Counted from the first letter of the stretch, positions 34,853-47,700 are shown. The stretch: 64,000 nt of DNA from Dryas octopetala (GCA_963921425.1 OY992832.1:30345489-30409488), one strand, 5' to 3'. The notes: a model not told the origin generated them from the letters alone. Made by a program: numbers and translations.

Positions 34853-36697
34853 GTTCTACTAGAAGGGGGAATAATGGGGTTGGAGCGGATAAAGTAAGAG
34901 GAGCCACAGATGACATCCATTCCGGCCAGGCTAGCCATGAATCACAAGAAGTCCAAGATAGGCCGACTTACCCATATATGTTTTTTTTTTTTATTTTTAA
35001 ATTTAATCTTTTGCTTGCTCTAGGTACTCGGCCGATCAAGAATGTTCCAATCCTTCTGCCACCCAAAGGAAGATTCAAAATGGCGGCAACTAAACACAAA
35101 GCTCCCGCCCAGGGTTAGTCTCTTGTCTATTGATTTTTATGATATTCATGGTATCAAGCTTTCCTAACCTTAGTTGCCCTTTTCTTTGCAGATCAAGTGA
35201 GCGATCAAGAGGAATTGTCCGACCAAACTCCTACCAAACAACCCAAGAAATCCGTCCGCCGGGTTTGTTTATTGGCCTTGTTGGTGCATGCTTGTTTGTT
35301 GGCCGTTCTTATATTTAATTGAGTATGACCATTTTACTTTTCTACTTTAGGGCCCGGGTTCTTCTGCCCGCCGGTTCAGTTTATCACCTCGCCTGACCCG
35401 CGGGTAAATTGACTGAGCTATTTCTTTGAAGTCCATCTCGATTCTTTTGGGTTCAACTAAGTTCATCCCTTGACTATCCTTGGTAGGTAGCAAGTCCAGT
35501 GATTCAGTTTTCCGCTCGTTTAAGTTCTACCTTTTCTGAGGCTCCGATTGAGGAGACGAGCACATCGGGCCATGTCCCTACTCACACCGAAACCATAACT
35601 GTTGATGCACCAATTACTGATACCGCTAGCTCTCCCGGCCATGTAGAGGTAAGTCCTATAATTGTACTTTTATCTTTTGTTCATACTTATGCTCTGTCAC
35701 CTTATTTTTTGATATTGTATAATAGGACTATACTATTGATCGAGATACTCCCTTTCAGGCCGATGGCGGCCAACCTATGATGCCCTCTTTGCCTCACTAA
35801 GGCATTTCGAGGTAGGATCCTCTATTCCTATTGGCCGCGTAGTGAGCTTTTGCTTTTCTTTTCTTATCAACTTTTAAAAACATTTCTCAAAAAACACCTT
35901 TTTACCTTTCAGGTGGCCGCGGGTCAGAATGATGCCTCCACCATCATCGATTCCGGCTTATCTGCTCAACCTCATGATGTAAGTTGTCGAACTCAAAGTT
36001 CTTACAACCTACTTAGTTAGCACGTATTCTGACCTATCCCCCTTTGGTGTAAGGTTCTGCATGTTCGAGTGATGATATTTGGAAGGGGATCGATGATCTC
36101 CTTGCTGCCACTTCTGTTCCCATGGCCTCTTCCATCACACCTACTTCTACTGGTGTTCAGTCTCCTGACCTCTATGCCACATTCCGAGATCTGTTCGATC
36201 GGGAGCCTAGGGCCATGGTTGGCAAGGCTTACCAAACGAGCCTTCACACATCTCTTAGGCAGTTGGCTGAGGCTGGTGCATTGGAGTCTACCACCGTGAC
36301 TATGGTTGAGCAGATGATGCCTGTTATCCGGTCTGCTCTAGACCGATACTTAGGTATTTCTAGTCGCCTTGAGGCAGGACGATGACTTCCCACTCAGATT
36401 CAGATTGTTCGAGGTGAATTAGCGGAGAAGTACAAGAAGAAATAAGAACGGTGTCTTCGTCGGCAGAAGTTGATGGACAAAAAGAGAAAGATTGAGCTCG
36501 AGTTGACTAAGCTAGCAGCAGAGGAGGGTAGAGAGTCCCAAGGGATCCAGCCATGCATTTCCAGGCTTAAGAGTCTTGCCGGGGAGCAAGCCTCTTTTCA
36601 AGGACTTGAGGGAGAGCACGCGACTGCCGAGGCTTCGGTTCGCTATCTGTTGCAGCTGATTAGTACTGCAGTCCTTGGGCTCTTTCTCCCGGTTTAG
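34853..36697 (+). pseudogene. Intron-containing antisense gene of the Tat-type element
   Basis: Runs opposite to gag-pol, between integrase and the LTR stub, convergent with pol (237-bp gap). Exon-like blocks are bounded by GT-AG: about 34853-34979, 35034-35113, 35192-35262, 35351-35403, 35487-35648, 35759-35811, 35913-35978 and 36054-36697. The frame is preserved across the joins 35113/35192 (completing Asp in AQ-DQVSDQEELSDQ) and 35262/35351 (KSVRR-GPGSSARR). The last block encodes DDIWKGIDDLLAATSVP, TFRDLFDREPRAMVGKAY and a Lys/Glu-rich coiled-coil start (MDKKRKIELELTKLAAEE). Stops occur at about 35800, 36383 and 36444. Extra antisense ORFs in this position are known from Tat-lineage elements. 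I see no complete plant mobile domain. It could alternatively be captured host exons. Confidence 0.6.
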
Positions 36698-36933
36698 ATC
36701 TTTTCTCATTCATGTAGCTTTCGGCTCTTTTTGTGATGTATTTTGGCCGCATTTCGTTAGTTTTTATTTATCATTCTAGGCCATTTTAGATATTTCGTGT
36801 TTGGCAGGCCGATTCCGGCCTATTTTGGGATATTAGGCCATTCTTGGCCCTATTTTTTTTTTTTTTTGTGATTTCAACCGTCCCATGATATATGTGCACT
36901 CCGGTTGACCTTGGCAATTCAAATTTATTTTTA
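36698..36933. other. Convergent spacer with GGCC motifs
   Basis: Between the antisense gene and the integrase stop. Contains AGGCCGATTCCGGCCTA and related GGCC inverted pairs. No coding content. Confidence 0.6.
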
Positions 36934-38446
36934 TTATTCATTTCCTCTCTCTATCAATTCCCACGCTGTCGGGTAATATTTCTTCAAGTATCGGCCATTG
37001 ATCGGGGCATCATGAAGTTGACCGTCATAATCTTTCAAATGATATGCCCCATTTCCCAACACCTTGTCCACGACAAATGGTCCCTTCCAAGTGGGTGACC
37101 ATTTTCCAAATTTTCGATCATGCACACCAAGAGGTAAGATAGTTTTCCAAACCCAATCGCCCTCTCCAAAGCTCTTGGCCTTTGTTTTCTTATCATACGC
37201 TCTTGCTACTGCCTGTTTTTGAATTTTCAAGTTATCCAAGGCTTTTAATCTCGATTCATCCAACTCTTCAAGCTCTTGAACCATGGCTTGGATGTACTCA
37301 TCCGGTGTTAAACTTTCTTGGAGGGCGACCCGTAAGGATTTGACTGCCATCTCCATAGGTAAAACCGCATCATGCCCATATGTTAAAGCAAACGGTGTTG
37401 TTCCTGTTCCCGATCTCCTTGACGTTCGATATGCCCACAAGGTCTCGGACAAAATTTTGTGTCATTTCTTTGGCTTGTCTGTTATAGCTTTTTGAATGAT
37501 ACTCTTGATAACCTTGTTGCTGGCCTCTGCTTGGCCATTGGCTTGGGCGTAATATGGGGTGGAATGATACAACTTAATCCCATTATTTTCCATGAATGCC
37601 TTGACATCCGCTCCAATGAAATAATTTACCCGATCAGCAGTAATGGATTCGGGCAGGCTGAAACGTGAATGATGTTTTCTTTCACAAATTGAATAACCTC
37701 CACTTGAGATACCTTCTCCAAAAGCACAACCTCGACCCACTTAGTGAAGTAATCGGTGGCCACTAAGATATAGGGATGGTCCTTGCTTGACGATGGGTGA
37801 ATCTGTCCAATCACATCCATAGCCCAACCTCTAAACGGCCAAGCCTTGATTATGGGGTTTAAGGTTGAAGCGGGCACATGCTGGACCGGACCATGCCTCT
37901 GGCAAGGCTGGCATCCTTTTGCGTACGTGATACAATCTTTTAGAATAGTTGGCCAATAATAGCCATGTCTTCTAATTAACCATCTCATCTTGATTCCGGG
38001 TTGGTGAGCACCGCATGCTCCATCATGGACTTCAGTCATTACTTGCATGACCTCCTTTTTTCCTAAGCATCTTAGAAGCAAGTTGTCAAACCCTTTTCTG
38101 TATAATTCATCGTTCATAATCACATAGTTTATTGCTTGAAGTCTTATCCGTTGGTTGTGCTTGTCGGTTGGACGTCTAAGGTATTGAAGAAGAGGATGAC
38201 GCCAATCTTTTGGGGTAACGTTTGACGGTATCGCTCCAATCAACAAACCCCTTTCTTCGATTGAAGGTAAGGATCTTCTTTCTACTTTAAAGAATCTCTC
38301 AGCCAACCCCTCAGATAGGTGCACGTCGGATGCAAGTTGGGCCAATTCATTGGCCTCCCAATTCAAGTCTTGAGGCACATGCTCTATGCTAACTTCATCG
38401 AAGTCGTCCATCAATTGCATGGCCATTTCGCGGTATTCCAACAACA
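36934..38446 (-). pseudogene. Tat-type pol: integrase
   Basis: The zinc-binding region reads VHDGACGAHQPGIKM ... CQPCQRHG. The core has GWAMDVIGQIHP (first catalytic Asp), ATDYFTKWVE, and NYFIGADVKAFMENNGIKL with QANGQAEASNKVIKS (catalytic Glu region). A frameshift near 37700 and a TGA at 37462-37464 (between KKxHKILSETLWAYR; Trp expected) break it. The C-terminal part (37452-36934) has TPFALTYGHDAVLPMEM, GDWVWK and GPFVVDKVLGNGAYHL and ends at TAA 36934. No chromodomain, as expected for Tat. Integrase inserts the element's cDNA into the genome; this copy cannot be translated in one piece. Confidence 0.88.
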
Positions 38447-38799
38447 CCGTGCTATAACAATTGTACTCTCGGTTAATAGCTTGATGACTAACATGGAGTC
38501 ACCCATGATTGTTACGTTGGTTGCCCTCAGTTCTCTCAAAATTTCTAGGCCGATAATTAATGCCTCATATTCAGCTTGATTATTTGAACATGTGAAATCC
38601 AATTGGAAGGCATATTGTGCTCTGAAACTTCCTGAGGAAATAAGCACAATTACGGCCCCAGATGCGGCCGTGGTACTCGACCCATCAAAGTATAACTTCC
38701 ATGGAATCAAAAAGTGCGACGCTATCTCAAACGACTCCATGTTTTCTATTTCAACGCTAGGGTGGGCAGCCAAAAATCAGCCAAAACTTGGCCCTTGAC
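38447..38799 (-). pseudogene. Tat-type pol: archaeal-like RNase H
   Basis: WKLYFDGSSTTAASGAVIVL carries the Asp of the RNase H active site. SNNQAEYEALIIGLEIL supplies the Glu and MGDSMLVIKLL the next Asp. This second RNase H (aRH) after the gypsy one marks the Tat lineage. Frameshifts near 38785 (before AAHPSVE) and near 38445 separate it from RT and integrase. Confidence 0.88.
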
Positions 38800-40227
38800 C
38801 TATTGCTGGGGCACGTATCTAAATGAGAACTCGGACAAAGCCATTGTCCATTTTCCAATCCGGCCTCTAATGATAGGCCGAGACAACATGTATTTAATAA
38901 GATCTGTCTTGGAAATGATATATACTATGGAAGGCAACAAGTAGTGCCTTAATTTTGTGGCCGTGAAATACAAGGCCAAACACAACTTTTCGATCGGCGA
39001 ATACTTTCTTTCAATCACCGTTAAAATTCGACTTGAGTAATAGATGGCTTGTTCCTTCTTTTCCTCATTATTTTGGGCCAAAAGACTCCCGATCGAGTTT
39101 TTAGAGGCCGAAATGTACAACTTGAGCGGCCTACCTCTTCTGGGCGGTATCAACACGGGTGGCCAGGTCAAGTAATCCTTGATTGCTTGAAAAGCCTTTT
39201 GTTGTTGCTCTTTCCATATAAACTTTTCCCCTCCCTTAAGCTTAAGAAGTGGGGAAAATGGTTCTGTTTTTCCGACTGAGTTTGAAATAAATCTCCTAAG
39301 AAAATTTATCCGGCCAAGGAAGCTTTGTAATTCCTTCTTATTTTTGGGTGGTGGTGCATCGATGATAGCTTTTGTTTTATTTTTATCTGTTTCGATTCCC
39401 CTTTGATGGACAAGGAAACCTAAGAAGTTTCCGGCCGACACGCCGAAAGCGCATTTTCGAGGATTCATCTTAAGGTTGTGCATCCTCATTCTCTCAAAGG
39501 CTTTTCTTAAGTCTCCAAGGTGATCCGGTCGAGTGGTCAATTTCACAACCACATCATCGATATATACTTCAAGCATTTTTCCGATCATGTCATGAAAAAT
39601 AGCGTTCATGGCCCGCTGGTAAGTTGCTCTCCGGCACCTAAATGCTGTCTTATGGACGTCGTCCTTTGTTATGTATATTTGATTGTAACATGAGTAACCA
39701 TCCATAAATGACAAAATTTCATGTTTGGCTGCTCCATCAACAAGGAGATCCACCACAGGCATAAGATATTCATCTTTAGGAGTTGCAAGATTCAAATTGC
39801 GAAAGTCAACACAAACTCTTATTTTGCCATTCTTTTTTATTACAGGAACAATGTTAGAAAGCCACTTTGCATAAATTGCTGGCCGAATGAACTGGGCTTT
39901 TACAAGCTTTTCTATTTCTTCTTTCACCCTAAGTTCTACTTCTTTAGACATTCGTTGGGGTGGTTGTTGGAATGGCTTAAATTCTTCTTTGATAGGAAGA
40001 CGATGTTCCACTAGCTGGCGATCGAGTCCGGGCATTTCAGTGTAATTCCACGCAAAGCAATCCTTGAACTCCTTCAGAAGTGACTCAATCTCGGCTCTTA
40101 GCGATGGTTCCATTAAGCTGCTGATGTAAACCGGCCTATGTTCTTCAGCCGTTCCCAAGTTTACTTCGATCAAAGGGTCTTGGACTTCCGCCTTAAAGTC
40201 ATCAAGCTTAGCCGATGTTGGGTCCAA
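38800..40227 (-). pseudogene. Tat-type pol: reverse transcriptase and gypsy RNase H, RT internally deleted
   Basis: A 475-codon open stretch. Fingers: KAQFIRPAIYAKWLSNIVPV; then VCVDFRNLNLATPKDEY, MDGYSCYNQI and the active-site box VYIDDVVVK at residues 221-229. At about residues 198-201 (near 39630) TAFRC joins ATYQRAMN directly. Relatives have some 18-20 residues here, including VMPFGLKNA, so an in-frame deletion has removed a core palm segment. RNase H motifs (LKLYISASKNSIGSLLAQ; YSPIEKLCLAL) follow. It ends at TAG 38800-38802 after FRYVPQQ. The open frame itself is long, so this deletion is an inactivating change an ORF finder would miss. Confidence 0.9.
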
Positions 40228-41947
40228 TTCTTCGATCTCTAAGAGGTCCTCTTCAGGCCCTTCTCTTAAACACTCGATGAGATTGATCTCATCCTTATCT
40301 ATCTAGGCCGTTTCTTCGGCCAAGTGCGTTGACCATCTCTCCAACGCTTCATCAATAGTTTCTTTATTTTTGTTCGTCATTGGATATGGCTATTGTTGTA
40401 AACAAGTCGACCAAAGATGGTCGTTCATCTTCAATCTTGACTTCCCCTTTCTCGATTCCAGCCAATTCATTGGCCGTTATCTCCAAAGGCTTTGTAGTCT
40501 TGGTTCCATCCACCAAAGTTTGGAAGGTGACTCCTTCCTCATATAACTCCGCATCAACAAAGTTGGCAAAAGCTAAGAAAGGCCGTGTATCAGCCGATAT
40601 AACGTCAAGTGTATTGTCCTCATTCCAAAGAACTAGTAACTGGTGCAAAGAAGATGGGATGTACCAACTACCATTGATCCAATCTCGACCAAGGAGTACG
40701 TTGTATTGGGAGTTCGAATTAACTACAAGGAAAGTAGTGTTTCTTCTTTTCCTCCCCACCGCTACTTCTAAAGAAATTGCTCCCAAAATCTCCTTATCAT
40801 CTCCTACAAAAGAGCTTATCCTCACTTTTGTTGGACGCAGGTCGTGTTGCCTTTTCTTCAGCTTTTTTAAGGTTGATAAAGGCAAATTATTAGCGGCAGC
40901 TCCATTATCTGCAAATACCTTATTCATTGGCATTCCCTCAATGTGTGCACGAATGTATAATGCCCTTACTTTCTTGGCCATTGCTTCTGTTGGTCGACCA
41001 AGGCATGTTCTCAGTTGGTTGCTAAGGTTGTCATTATGTTCTTTGAGGCATGCAAACCGCTCATCATCATTCTCGTCTTGGTTTGCTACCTCCTCATCAA
41101 TTTCTGCCCAAGTCTCTTCTTCAGTTATAACATCACCCTCCAATTGGGCCACTTGTTTTGGCCTTGCTTCGAATTCCAAAGGTAATGTGATAATCATGCC
41201 ACATTCTGATGACCCTTGTGTTCCGGAATCATAAGTAATATTCCCAGAAGGCGATATCTTCATTCGGGGCTTCTTCTCCCCTTCCTTGTCATTACTTTTT
41301 TCCTCTCCGACCCCTTCTTCATCGTACTCGTCTTCCAAGTAGTCATCTTCTCCACCTTCATATTCTATGTCCTGGTTGGGTTCGGCCTCATTCTCTTCTT
41401 CCTCTTTGATAGGGTCTTTGTTCTCTTCTGTCAACGGATCAGAACTCGGTGGAATAACCACAGAGGGAATGAGGGAATCAACCTTAACTTGGTCGACCTC
41501 TTTCTCAGGAGTTAAAATCGTTTCTCGGTTGACTTCACTTTCAAATGGTTCGACCATAGATTGGTCAGTTCCAACTTTAGAAGCTTCGACCATTTGTTGG
41601 TCTATTGCAATTCTAGAAACCTCATTCATAAGTTGATCGATGTCAACTTTGTTAATTATGACTTCTTTTTTTCTGGTCTCGAATGCACCAGTCATGTAAG
41701 CTTCAAGCATACTTATCACTTCCTCTTTCTCATCTGGAACGACCAAAACTTTGGTCCCTTTGACCATCCTCTGGACCTTAGGCAACACAGTCGCATTACC
41801 CTCGGTTGAACCATCATTCTTTAGGAGCTTGACTTCTCCTCTTCTCAATTTCTCCCTTAGGTCAGAATTTCTCCTAAGTTGAGCTTCCCTTTGCTCAATC
41901 CAAGTTTCTTCTTCTCGACATGATTGAGCGTATTGCCTTTGTAACAC
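40228..41947 (-). pseudogene. Tat-type aspartic protease with acidic N-terminal region
   Basis: A 527-codon open stretch (41947-40364). Its first half is low-complexity and acidic (EEEENEAEPNQ; DDYLEDEYDEEG). The protease region gives MPMNKVFADNGAAANNLPLS, with DNGAA (near 40901-40909) at the active site where D-S/G/T-G is usual. QYNVLLGRDWINGSWYIPSS follows as the second conserved protease motif. The antisense frame 40380-41234 is a shadow. 40228-40363 is the linker to RT, with stops. Confidence 0.8.
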
Positions 41948-43890
41948 GCCGAGTTTGGGTTCTTGACAATGGAATCATAACTCCATCCTTTCCCTTCTTA
42001 TACCATACATTAGGCTCGGCCGGAGTGGGTTTAAAAAGTGTTCTTGCCTAGTTTCGGCATAGTAACATGAGACACGTCTCGCTTTTGGCCGTCGGCCACT
42101 GATACCCAAAGGCTTCTTTCCTTTCTTTCATATGGCTTGGAAAGATCTTCTGCCACATCATCATATCGGAGTGCCCTCTGGTAAGGCCGTTTGTACGGCC
42201 TACGGTAATTATTCTCATAACTCCGTCTTGGTTCATCTCCCAGCACAAGCTTTCTCCTTGGGCTACGAAGTGGGTAACCGTTAGGTGGAGCTAGGTCCTC
42301 CAATTTTCCTTTGCCTTTATCTCTACGTTGGAAACCAACTAGTTTTCTCTCGACATAATCATCAAAGTCAAGGCGACGTTTAGCCTTACTATCTGGCTCA
42401 ATTATTCTTTTAGGGCTATGAGGACCATAATTTTCAGGTGGTGACATTTCAATCATCTTACCCTTGCCTTTGTCTTTAGGATGATGCTCGACCAACTCCT
42501 TTATCTCATGATCTTGGTCAATCTTTTTTTGCCCTTTGTCTTTTGGCTGAACTATGATTGACTTAATTTCATTGCGATCTTGAGTCGGCGAGGACACATT
42601 TGGAACCTTAGCCTCCGCTCCCTTTTCTACCCTGAAAGGTTCGAGCGCCACTTCACATTGGCACCTACTGCATAGCATGATTCCTTTTATTGGAGCCGAT
42701 TTCTCTTCTGGCCGAGTTGTTATCTTTTCAACCGGCTGATACTCTTGCCTCTGAGTTTGCTCCCCATGTGGTTGTGCTGGTCTATACTTTCCCTCTCCAA
42801 CCTTTTTCTCTTTTCCTCGATCGGTATTTGGAATATGTAAGTTGACCATATTAACCTGCATCTCGGGGAAAGGATCATTCTCAACTCCCATCACGGCCTT
42901 TTCTTTCTCCGGGAAGCATAAGGTTCCCTTGTCAATCAACTCCTGCACAATATTCTGAAAGACAACGCAATTAGCGGTCGAGTGAGTCCACGTATTATGC
43001 CACTTACAGAAGGTTCGATCCTTTAGTTCATTGGCCGGTGGTATCGCTTGGCCATTGGTCAGCTTGTTAAGCTTCTCGGCCGATAGTTGATCAAATATTT
43101 GTTCACCCTTTGATAAATCAAAGGTGAATGCTCTAGTGGCGGATCGTTTATGCTTGGAAGAAAAACTCACTTGTTAGACTTTTTGATCTTTGGACGCCTT
43201 CACCAAGGCCTTGCATACATGAGGCTTGGAAATCATAATCTCAGCCGCATTGACCTAGGCTGATTCTTCATCCGATTCAACTTCCACTTCCTCGAGCTCT
43301 TCTTCCATCTCCACCATCTGAACACTTGACTTATTTTTGTTCCATGCAGCCTTTGCTACCATTCTTTTCTGGTGTTATTCCCTTAGAATAGCTTCATATC
43401 TATCCACCCTCATGACTAAATCATAAAGATCTCGGAACTCCATCCTTTCAAACTTCTTCCGAAGCTCCAAAGACAAACCATTCTGGGCTAACTTCACAAA
43501 TTCGCTCTCGAGCAAAGGGACAGTGCATCTACTTCTTGCAAGCCTAAATCGAGAGATATACCCTTGAGCGAATTCTTCAGAATTTTGCACCAAACGGGCT
43601 AAATCAGCCATCGATACTTCTGCTTCGTGGCGATAGAATTGTTCATGAAAAATTCGTTCCATAGTTTGCCAATTTGGAACCGAGTTGACCGGCAAACTAA
43701 CATCCCAGGTGAAAGCAGCTCCAGTGAGTGAGTTGGGAAACATCTTAAGTTTCAGATTATCATTGTTTGCAGCTTCAACACACTGGGCCGTGAATCGGCC
43801 TATGTGTTCAATAGAGGATTGATAATCTTGATCGGAGAACAAAGTGAAATAAGGAAATCTAAAACCTCTTGGGTATTCCGTTTGGTCCAT
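41948..43890 (-). pseudogene. Tat-type gag, central and C-terminal parts
   Basis: 43890-43375 holds the Gag core: FPNSLTGAAFTWDVSLP, NWQTMERIFHEQFYRHE and FVKLAQNGLSLELRKKFE. Three in-frame stops follow (43375-43377, 43255-43257, 43174-43176), each explicable as Gln-to-stop by C-to-T. The frame then resumes to 42031 with FDQLSAEKLNKLTNGQ and the CKWHNTWTHSTANCVVFQ zinc-knuckle-like motif, C-x2-H type, typical of Tat Gag. A Lys/Arg/Pro-rich tail follows. A frameshift separates it from the protease frame. Gag forms the particle and packages RNA. Confidence 0.85.
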
Positions 43891-44053
43891 AAAGTCAGGA
43901 TAAGGTCTTCGGTATACTGGTCAGATTGTTCTCCTAGCTAGAGGTCCATACATGTCTTGGACGACCATCTCGATCATATTCCTATCAATTCCCACTGGGG
44001 CTTGGTCGAGTCCGACCTGAATGTCCCCAGCAAAGTTGTTGACCGCTTGATGG

Positions 44054-44727
44054 TTACCCCCTTTGGTTTTGGGCCCGACCATTATTCTGGCCGTTACCAT
44101 TGCCCCCCAAACCTAGATGAACTCGTGGTTGGTTTGCCAAAGGTGGCGGTCTATAGGGTTCAGGGATTTGCACTTGATTGGCCACGGGTGGATTCTGGCC
44201 CTGACCCCCTTGAAGAGCTTGGACAATGTGTTGTCCGATTTGGATACCCATACTAGCAATGTTGTTGCCATCACATTGTTAGTCCGTTCAATCCGGTCTA
44301 ACGTAGTGTTCACTTGGATAGCCATGGTTTGTAAATGAGTCTGAGTGACCCGACTTTCTTCCCTCACCAAGTCGATGAGCTGTTGGACATCTTCTATAGT
44401 AGTCGGATTCGGCTAGAGTAGAGGCTCGATTTTCTCCGGTACATCTTCGATTGTAACTTCACCATACCATCCATCCTGATTCTTTTGGTCCACTCCTTGG
44501 TCCACAAAGGTCGGAACGTGATTGTTCCCGCTTTGTTGGCCAACTTGAGGCCTCTTTCCAGAATCGAGGTTGGGATGATTGCTTGGATTCACAGCACCGG
44601 TCGCCTTGCCAGCGGGTTGGTTGCTTGGGTTGGCTTGATTCTTCGTCATTGGATCACGATAAGGAACAGGGTTACAGTAAGGATTCTCCTGATCACGATT
44701 TGGAAACACACGAGTATTAGCAACCAT
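44054..44727 (-). pseudogene. Tat-type gag, N-terminal part
   Basis: ATG at 44727 gives MVANTRVFPNRDQENPYCN, low complexity and Asn/Gln rich. There is a TAG at 44413-44415, then VREESRVTQTHLQTMAIQV. A frameshift near 44255 leads to GIQIGQHIVQALQGGQGQN. The start codon is 50 bp from the LTR, as expected for gag. 43891-44053 is linker with stops. Confidence 0.75.
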
Positions 44728-44756
44728 GCAACGTTAGCAAAGAAAACAAATAAGGT

Positions 44757-44776
44757 CCCACTGGGAGTGCCAAAAA
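44757..44776 (-). other. Candidate primer binding site of the Tat-type element
   Basis: Minus strand TTTTTGGCACTCCCAGTGGG follows the LTR end by two bases. Tat elements have a TTGGC-starting primer site here. I do not assign the tRNA. Confidence 0.5.
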
Positions 44777-44778
44777 TA

Positions 44779-47700
44779 TGTTCACTCGTTTTTAGCCAAG
44801 GTTGGCCAAAAGCAACACTTTGGTCCGTTTTCGTGTAAGTGCGGGGCGTGCCACCGTCAAGCCAAGTTTTGGCTCAATCGGAATGTGATAGTGATTGGGT
44901 TGAGTAACTGCGCCTAAATTAATTCTTATCAAGCGATTGATCGACTAAGCTAGGAACCACTCTTGGCCTAGGTTCTTTTCTAGCCTCGGGGACAAGGCTC
45001 TTAAAGGCCTAGTCGGAATCGGAATCCGACCCACTAGTTGGCCTCCTTAAAATTACGTGATCGAACTCGTGCACAAAGTGGTGCAAGTGCCCAAGCAAAA
45101 CAAAAAAAACTATGGATAACAAAAATATAATGAAACTCAATACGATCTTGATCAACCAAGTTAACTTCAAGATTCAAAGAAACAATGAAAATAGCAGGCA
45201 TTAGATTGAGGGCGAATGAAAGGAAAATTGCATTAAAGTTGAAATCAAGACAAACAAAGTTGCATGAAAAGTAAAGAACAAAACTAAATTGATACCACAA
45301 GCCTTTGGGAAAGATGATGGCAGAGCTACAAACCTAGTGAACTAGAACTATTGAAAACCTAAAAGCGCCTTGAACGGTAGCAACTAAGTAAAATCGAAAG
45401 CAAAAGAACTTTGAGAGATTCTTGAAAGCTTGAGAAATTTGTGAGTTGATTACTATGTGTTGAATGTCCCTTTTTCTCTTCTGAATGTGTCTATATATAA
45501 CGGTTAGGATAGCAATGGGCCATTGCTTGGCCCGGAATTCCCCCTAGACTCCTTGTACAGATGGGATTTGAACTCTCTTGAAATTAGGATTCGACCGGAT
45601 TCTTCCTTGATAACCACGTGATCTTGAGCATTGATGGTCAATGAGAATCCTTTCCAAATTTGAACTCTTTACTTGGACGGATTTCTAGCTTAAGTAGAAC
45701 TTCTTGGTGGATAAGAAATCCTTATGTGACTTGGGCAAAACCATTATTGGCTAAGAAATTTCATCAAGAAGCTTTCGGGCTCGATCAAACTCTTTGAGGC
45801 TTTAAGCTTAATAAAAATTCGGCCCAAATATTGAGACCCAAACTTAATTAAAAATTTTTTTTAAATAAAATGAAACGACCCAACCTCAAAACTAGGTTGG
45901 AACCACCTCTTTTTATTTTTATACCCAATAATAAAACTGCCCAGCCCATTTTTATCTTCGATTGGACAGATTTCGTTATTTTAAATACATAACCCGGCCT
46001 CAAACTAGGCCGAAATTATTTCTCTTTGCTTGAAATTATATATGGCCTAGCAAATTGCATTTAGTTGGGCCAACTCATCTTATAAAAACATGAGAAAGAG
46101 ATGACCTGGCCTCTCAATAGGCCAGAATCACTCTTTTATTTGATACGACAATAATGGATTGAGCCACTCAATAAAATATTTTGGCCTTTTACTCACACAA
46201 GTCGAGCCACTTTCATGATCCCTCGCCAAAATCCGGCCTCCTCTAGGCCTTTCAAGCCACTTCACAAAATATTTTCACCCAGCCTCTTGTAGGCATTTTC
46301 TCCCGGCCTCATAGTGGGCGAACAACACTTTTGAAAACAAGGGCGGGGTAGCCCAGATAGATTTTAATTGATCACTTTCATCATGCTCACAAGGTTGGGT
46401 GATCAACATAGTTGATATTTGGGCAAAATAATCATGAAAAGAGATTGGGCGATCAAATCATAAAAAAAAAAAAAATTAAATAAAGTTGTCCGGGCTATGT
46501 AGGTGGTATTTGGGTGTAAAAAATGATAGAGTAGTTGGGTGGATGGAAATAATGGGAAAAAAGCAATCCAGGCCAATCATAGGATATTTTGTGGGTGGAA
46601 GTAGCCTGGATAGCTTAGAAGAAATGTTAGTAGAAAAGGAGAGGAGAGAGGCTGGACAAAATAGGGAAAAGGAGGCCGGACAAAACAAGAAGAATGAGGC
46701 TAGATAAAACAAGAAGAATGAGGCTGGACAAAATATTTATAGGCTTTGGGTAGCCAACTTCTATGTCTCTCTTTCATAAATAGTTTGGGCCCACTTAAAA
46801 ATAAAACCACTTTTTGTTCTTTAAAAATATGTATTTGGCTAGGCATATATAAATATACATATATTTATTTTTAATCCAAATATCTAACTATATATATATA
46901 TATAATAAAATAATATATATGTATAAGGCCATGCCACTTACTGCCATGTTTTCAATTATATGTATATATATATAGACATATATATATATGCACACACACT
47001 TGTGCAATTAACGCCACTTTACTGCCATCTTTCTTTCAATTGCATGTATATATGTATATATATTGTGTGTGATTAATGCCACTTACTCCAACAAGCTTCA
47101 GACATCACCTTTTCTTCTTCTATATAATATTATGTATTTCAAGCCACTTGCTGCTGGCACCTTTTCCCTTAGTGTACATATAGGCATTGCATATATTTAT
47201 AATGACCTCAACTTTTGAGGTGAGTAAAGCATATAGTGATATATATATGCTCGTGTTTACTTGATTGTTCTACCAACAAATGTCAACTTTGCTGCATATA
47301 CCTCCTTTTAATTTCAAGACGTAGCTAGGCTTAAGAGAAACTTTCCAGCCCTTTTGCATAGGAACAGCCAGCAAGCTTTCAAGTCCACCCGCCCATGCTC
47401 AGCTTTATTATCTTTTTTTACAACAATGTAAGTTGCTTTCAAGTATGCCCAACCAAAATAAGTCACCAATCATCATAGTACATCGCACATCCTCCTCTTC
47501 TTTTCTTTTGTACTGAAGCAAATGCTCCCAGCCCAGCCATTCTTTCAAACCAATTTGCACATGCCCACACTTCAAGTAACTGAATAAGCTAGAGACCTTC
47601 CATATTGGCTGCAACCTTGTGATTTTGGGACCCCATAGCAGCCCCTTTGAGCCCTATTAGTTCAAAGAAAAACGACGCACCTCATGTGTTCGATTTTATT

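Noticed and set aside
40380..41234. 284-codon plus-strand frame
   Set aside because: It is the complement of the Tat-type protease region, which has clear protein motifs.
36934..44727. Endogenous pararetrovirus
   Set aside because: Integrase, archaeal-like RNase H, primer site and LTRs mark a Ty3/Gypsy Tat-type retrotransposon; no movement or coat protein was seen.
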